Source of the DNA: Campylobacterales bacterium
Lineage (GTDB): Bacteria; Campylobacterota; Campylobacteria; Campylobacterales; Arcobacteraceae
Length of the DNA stretch: 6,074 nt
Direction: 5' to 3'
NCBI GenBank assembly: GCA_019752775.1
Contig: JAIELU010000237.1
Location: 1 to 6,074 of the forward strand
The notes beneath the pieces are model-generated. The model had not been told where the DNA came from and searched no databases. It saw only the letters and a program-made list of their open reading frames with translations. A program made the translations under genes and the position numbers. Shown here piece after piece: positions 4,551 to 6,074 of this stretch. Position 1 is the first letter of the stretch, and each line of letters opens with the position of its first letter.

Positions 4551-5267
4551 TTATTCTAAACCAATATTTATATATTTTCTAACTTTTTTTATCTCTTCAA
4601 AATCAAAGAAATCTTCAATAATCTCTTTTGAATCATCTTTTTTTACAATTCCAAATGGATTTATGATAGCACTTCCTTTTCCCATATTATCATCGGCACT
4701 ATTACATGCTATTACAAAACATTGATTTATTAATGCTAAAGATTTTGAGATTGTTTCATAATGGTCTTTTCTTTTTAATCCCCACATTGCTGGATTTAAA
4801 ATAATATCAGCACCTTTTACTTTTTCCCAAAGTTGTGGGAATCTTAGTTCAAAACAGATTAATGTGGCTATTTTTAGACCATTTATCTCTATTGTTTTTA
4901 TATCTTCAACATTTCCAGCACTAAAATGTTCAAGTTCATTTCCTAAAGTGAAAAGTTTTACTTTTGATTGAGTGTGAATAATTTGTTGATTATGAAACAT
5001 ATATAAAGTGTTAAAAAACTTTTCTTTTTGTTTTGTGATAAAAGTTGTAACAATAATTTTATTGATACTTAGTTCTTTTAGCTCTTCTATGGCTTTTAAA
5101 CTAAAAGTTGCAGCCTTATTCATTTTGTCATAAGCAAATCCGCTGATAGCCAACTCAGGTGTTAATATAAGTGAATCTTCTTCACATGAATTTATTAAAT
5201 CTTTTAAGTGTGTTAGATTTTCTTGAAAATTTGTTGTAGTTTTAATTTGTAATGCTATTAATTTCAC
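4551..5267 (-). CDS. Carbon-nitrogen hydrolase (nitrilase superfamily amidohydrolase)
   Basis: A 238-residue enzyme with the Glu-Lys-Cys triad of the nitrilase superfamily: Glu38 in LTPELAISGF, Lys104 in SKVKLF, and Cys138 in LICFELRFP; the second structural glutamate is likely E111 or E113. Members cleave amide or nitrile C-N bonds using the cysteine. The substrate cannot be told; short stand-alone copies like this are often omega-amidase or amide-repair type enzymes. The length is at the low end for the family. The start is GTG at 5267 with GAGG 6 nt upstream, and the first 26 nt overlap the end of the phosphomannomutase gene, so the two form one transcript with coupled translation. No shared pathway between the two is evident. 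Confidence 0.88.
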   Translation of the reverse strand: MKLIALQIKTTTNFQENLTHLKDLINSCEEDSLILTPELAISGFAYDKMNKAATFSLKAIEELKELSINKIIVTTFITKQKEKFFNTLYMFHNQQIIHTQSKVKLFTLGNELEHFSAGNVEDIKTIEINGLKIATLICFELRFPQLWEKVKGADIILNPAMWGLKRKDHYETISKSLALINQCFVIACNSADDNMGKGSAIINPFGIVKKDDSKEIIEDFFDFEEIKKVRKYINIGLE

Positions 5268-6074
5268 TTATTACCTCATTTAAAATATTTTCAACTGCAT
5301 TTTTATAAGTCATTGCTGTTGCATATGTTGTTGCTTCGTATTTTGTCATAATTATCGCATTTGTATTTGAAGCTCGAATTAATGCCCAACCGTACTCAAA
5401 ATTTATTCTAAGTCCATCTATTTTTAAGATATCTTTAATAATAGGAAAACCTCTTTGAAGCTGAGATAATTTTTCTTCTATTTTTTTTATGATTAAAAAC
5501 TTTTCATTTTCTTTTACTTCTATTTCAATATTTGAACTTGTATAAACTTTTGGAAGTTTATCTAGTTCAAAATCTAAATCTATACCTTTGTATAAAAGTT
5601 CTATTACTCTAAAAGTTGCATAAATAGCATCATCAAAACCATAATATCTATCATTAAAAAAGATATGTCCTGAAACTTCAGCTGCAAGATCCGCATTTAA
5701 CTCTTTTAGTTTTAATCGTAAGTTTGAATAACCTGTTTTATCCATAATTGTTTTTGTTTTATGATTTAGTTCATCAAAAACATTTTGAGAATAACTTACT
5801 TCCCCAATAATTACTGGATTTTTCATAGTTTTTGAAAATAGAAGTGCTAACATATCGCCTTTTATATTGTATTTTTGTGTTAAAACTGCAATTCTATCCG
5901 CATCTCCATCATAAGCAAAACCTAAATTACAATCATCTTTTAATAAAGTTCTTAAATCTTCAAGGTTTTTTTCATTTGTTGGATCAGGATGATGATTTGG
6001 AAATTCTCCATCTGGAAGTAGATGTAACCCTTGATAGTTTAGATTTAATTTATCTAAAATCTCACATAAAACTG
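5242..6074 (-). CDS. Phosphomannomutase/phosphoglucomutase, C-terminal part (runs off right edge)
   Basis: 276 residues of an alpha-D-phosphohexomutase, which moves phosphate between C6 and C1 of mannose or glucose in sugar-nucleotide and envelope glycan synthesis. Visible motifs in order: GEFPNHHPDPTNEKNL just inside the edge, the metal-binding loop DGDADR, the sugar-binding loop AEVSGHIFF (the family usually has GExSGH, so the first Gly is Ala here), and the phosphate-binding loop RASNTNAIIMTKYEA in the last domain. The N-terminal part of about 180 residues with the phosphoserine loop lies outside the window. The reading frame is open through to 6074, so the first visible ATG (5853) is internal and not the start. 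The gene overlaps the nitrilase gene by 26 nt. Substrate preference cannot be settled; the AlgC/ManB-like two-substrate type is most likely. Confidence 0.92.
   Translation of the reverse strand, partial: VLCEILDKLNLNYQGLHLLPDGEFPNHHPDPTNEKNLEDLRTLLKDDCNLGFAYDGDADRIAVLTQKYNIKGDMLALLFSKTMKNPVIIGEVSYSQNVFDELNHKTKTIMDKTGYSNLRLKLKELNADLAAEVSGHIFFNDRYYGFDDAIYATFRVIELLYKGIDLDFELDKLPKVYTSSNIEIEVKENEKFLIIKKIEEKLSQLQRGFPIIKDILKIDGLRINFEYGWALIRASNTNAIIMTKYEATTYATAMTYKNAVENILNEVISEINSITN

Noticed and set aside
5242..5853. Phosphomannomutase start at the ATG at 5853
   Set aside because: The frame stays open to the window edge and the upstream part carries the DGDADR metal loop, so this Met is internal.

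Overview
The window is very AT-rich and tightly packed. The mix of feoAB, fur, a long-chain flavodoxin, a DUF2325 protein and a phosphomannomutase/phosphoglucomutase, with strong AGGA-type ribosome sites, points to a member of the Campylobacterota, most likely an Arcobacter relative. This placement rests on gene content and protein style, not on a database match. No tRNA, rRNA, CRISPR array or insertion sequence was seen.

Left part (1-1770): ferrous iron uptake and its regulator. feoB (minus strand, runs off the left edge) starts on a GTG inside the end of feoA. fur is divergent from feoA across 142 bp. That gap holds a promoter for fur, a -10 for feoA with a 7-1-7 Fur-box-like palindrome lying over it, and a second dyad of different spacing. 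fur ends in a 13-bp perfect hairpin shared with the convergent flavodoxin gene.

Middle part (1775-3545): a minus-strand operon that reads, in transcription order, a 21-codon small ORF ending in Gly-Cys-Thr-Cys, a DUF2325 protein with a C-terminal cysteine cluster, a 253-residue protein of no recognised family (1-nt stop/start overlap), and flavodoxin fldA. Two Fur-box-like sequences bracket the likely promoter. The natural reading is an iron-responsive operon: flavodoxin replaces ferredoxin when iron is short, and the other three products would act in the same response by unknown means. This operon is the most interesting part of the window.

Right part (3627-6074): a small secreted lysozyme-like (SLT-type) protein with a textbook sigma-70 promoter and its own terminator; a divergent 69-residue helix-turn-helix-like protein that can only start on TTG and has an out-of-frame ATG just upstream; then a convergent minus-strand pair, a phosphomannomutase/phosphoglucomutase (cut by the right edge) overlapping a nitrilase-superfamily amidohydrolase by 26 nt.
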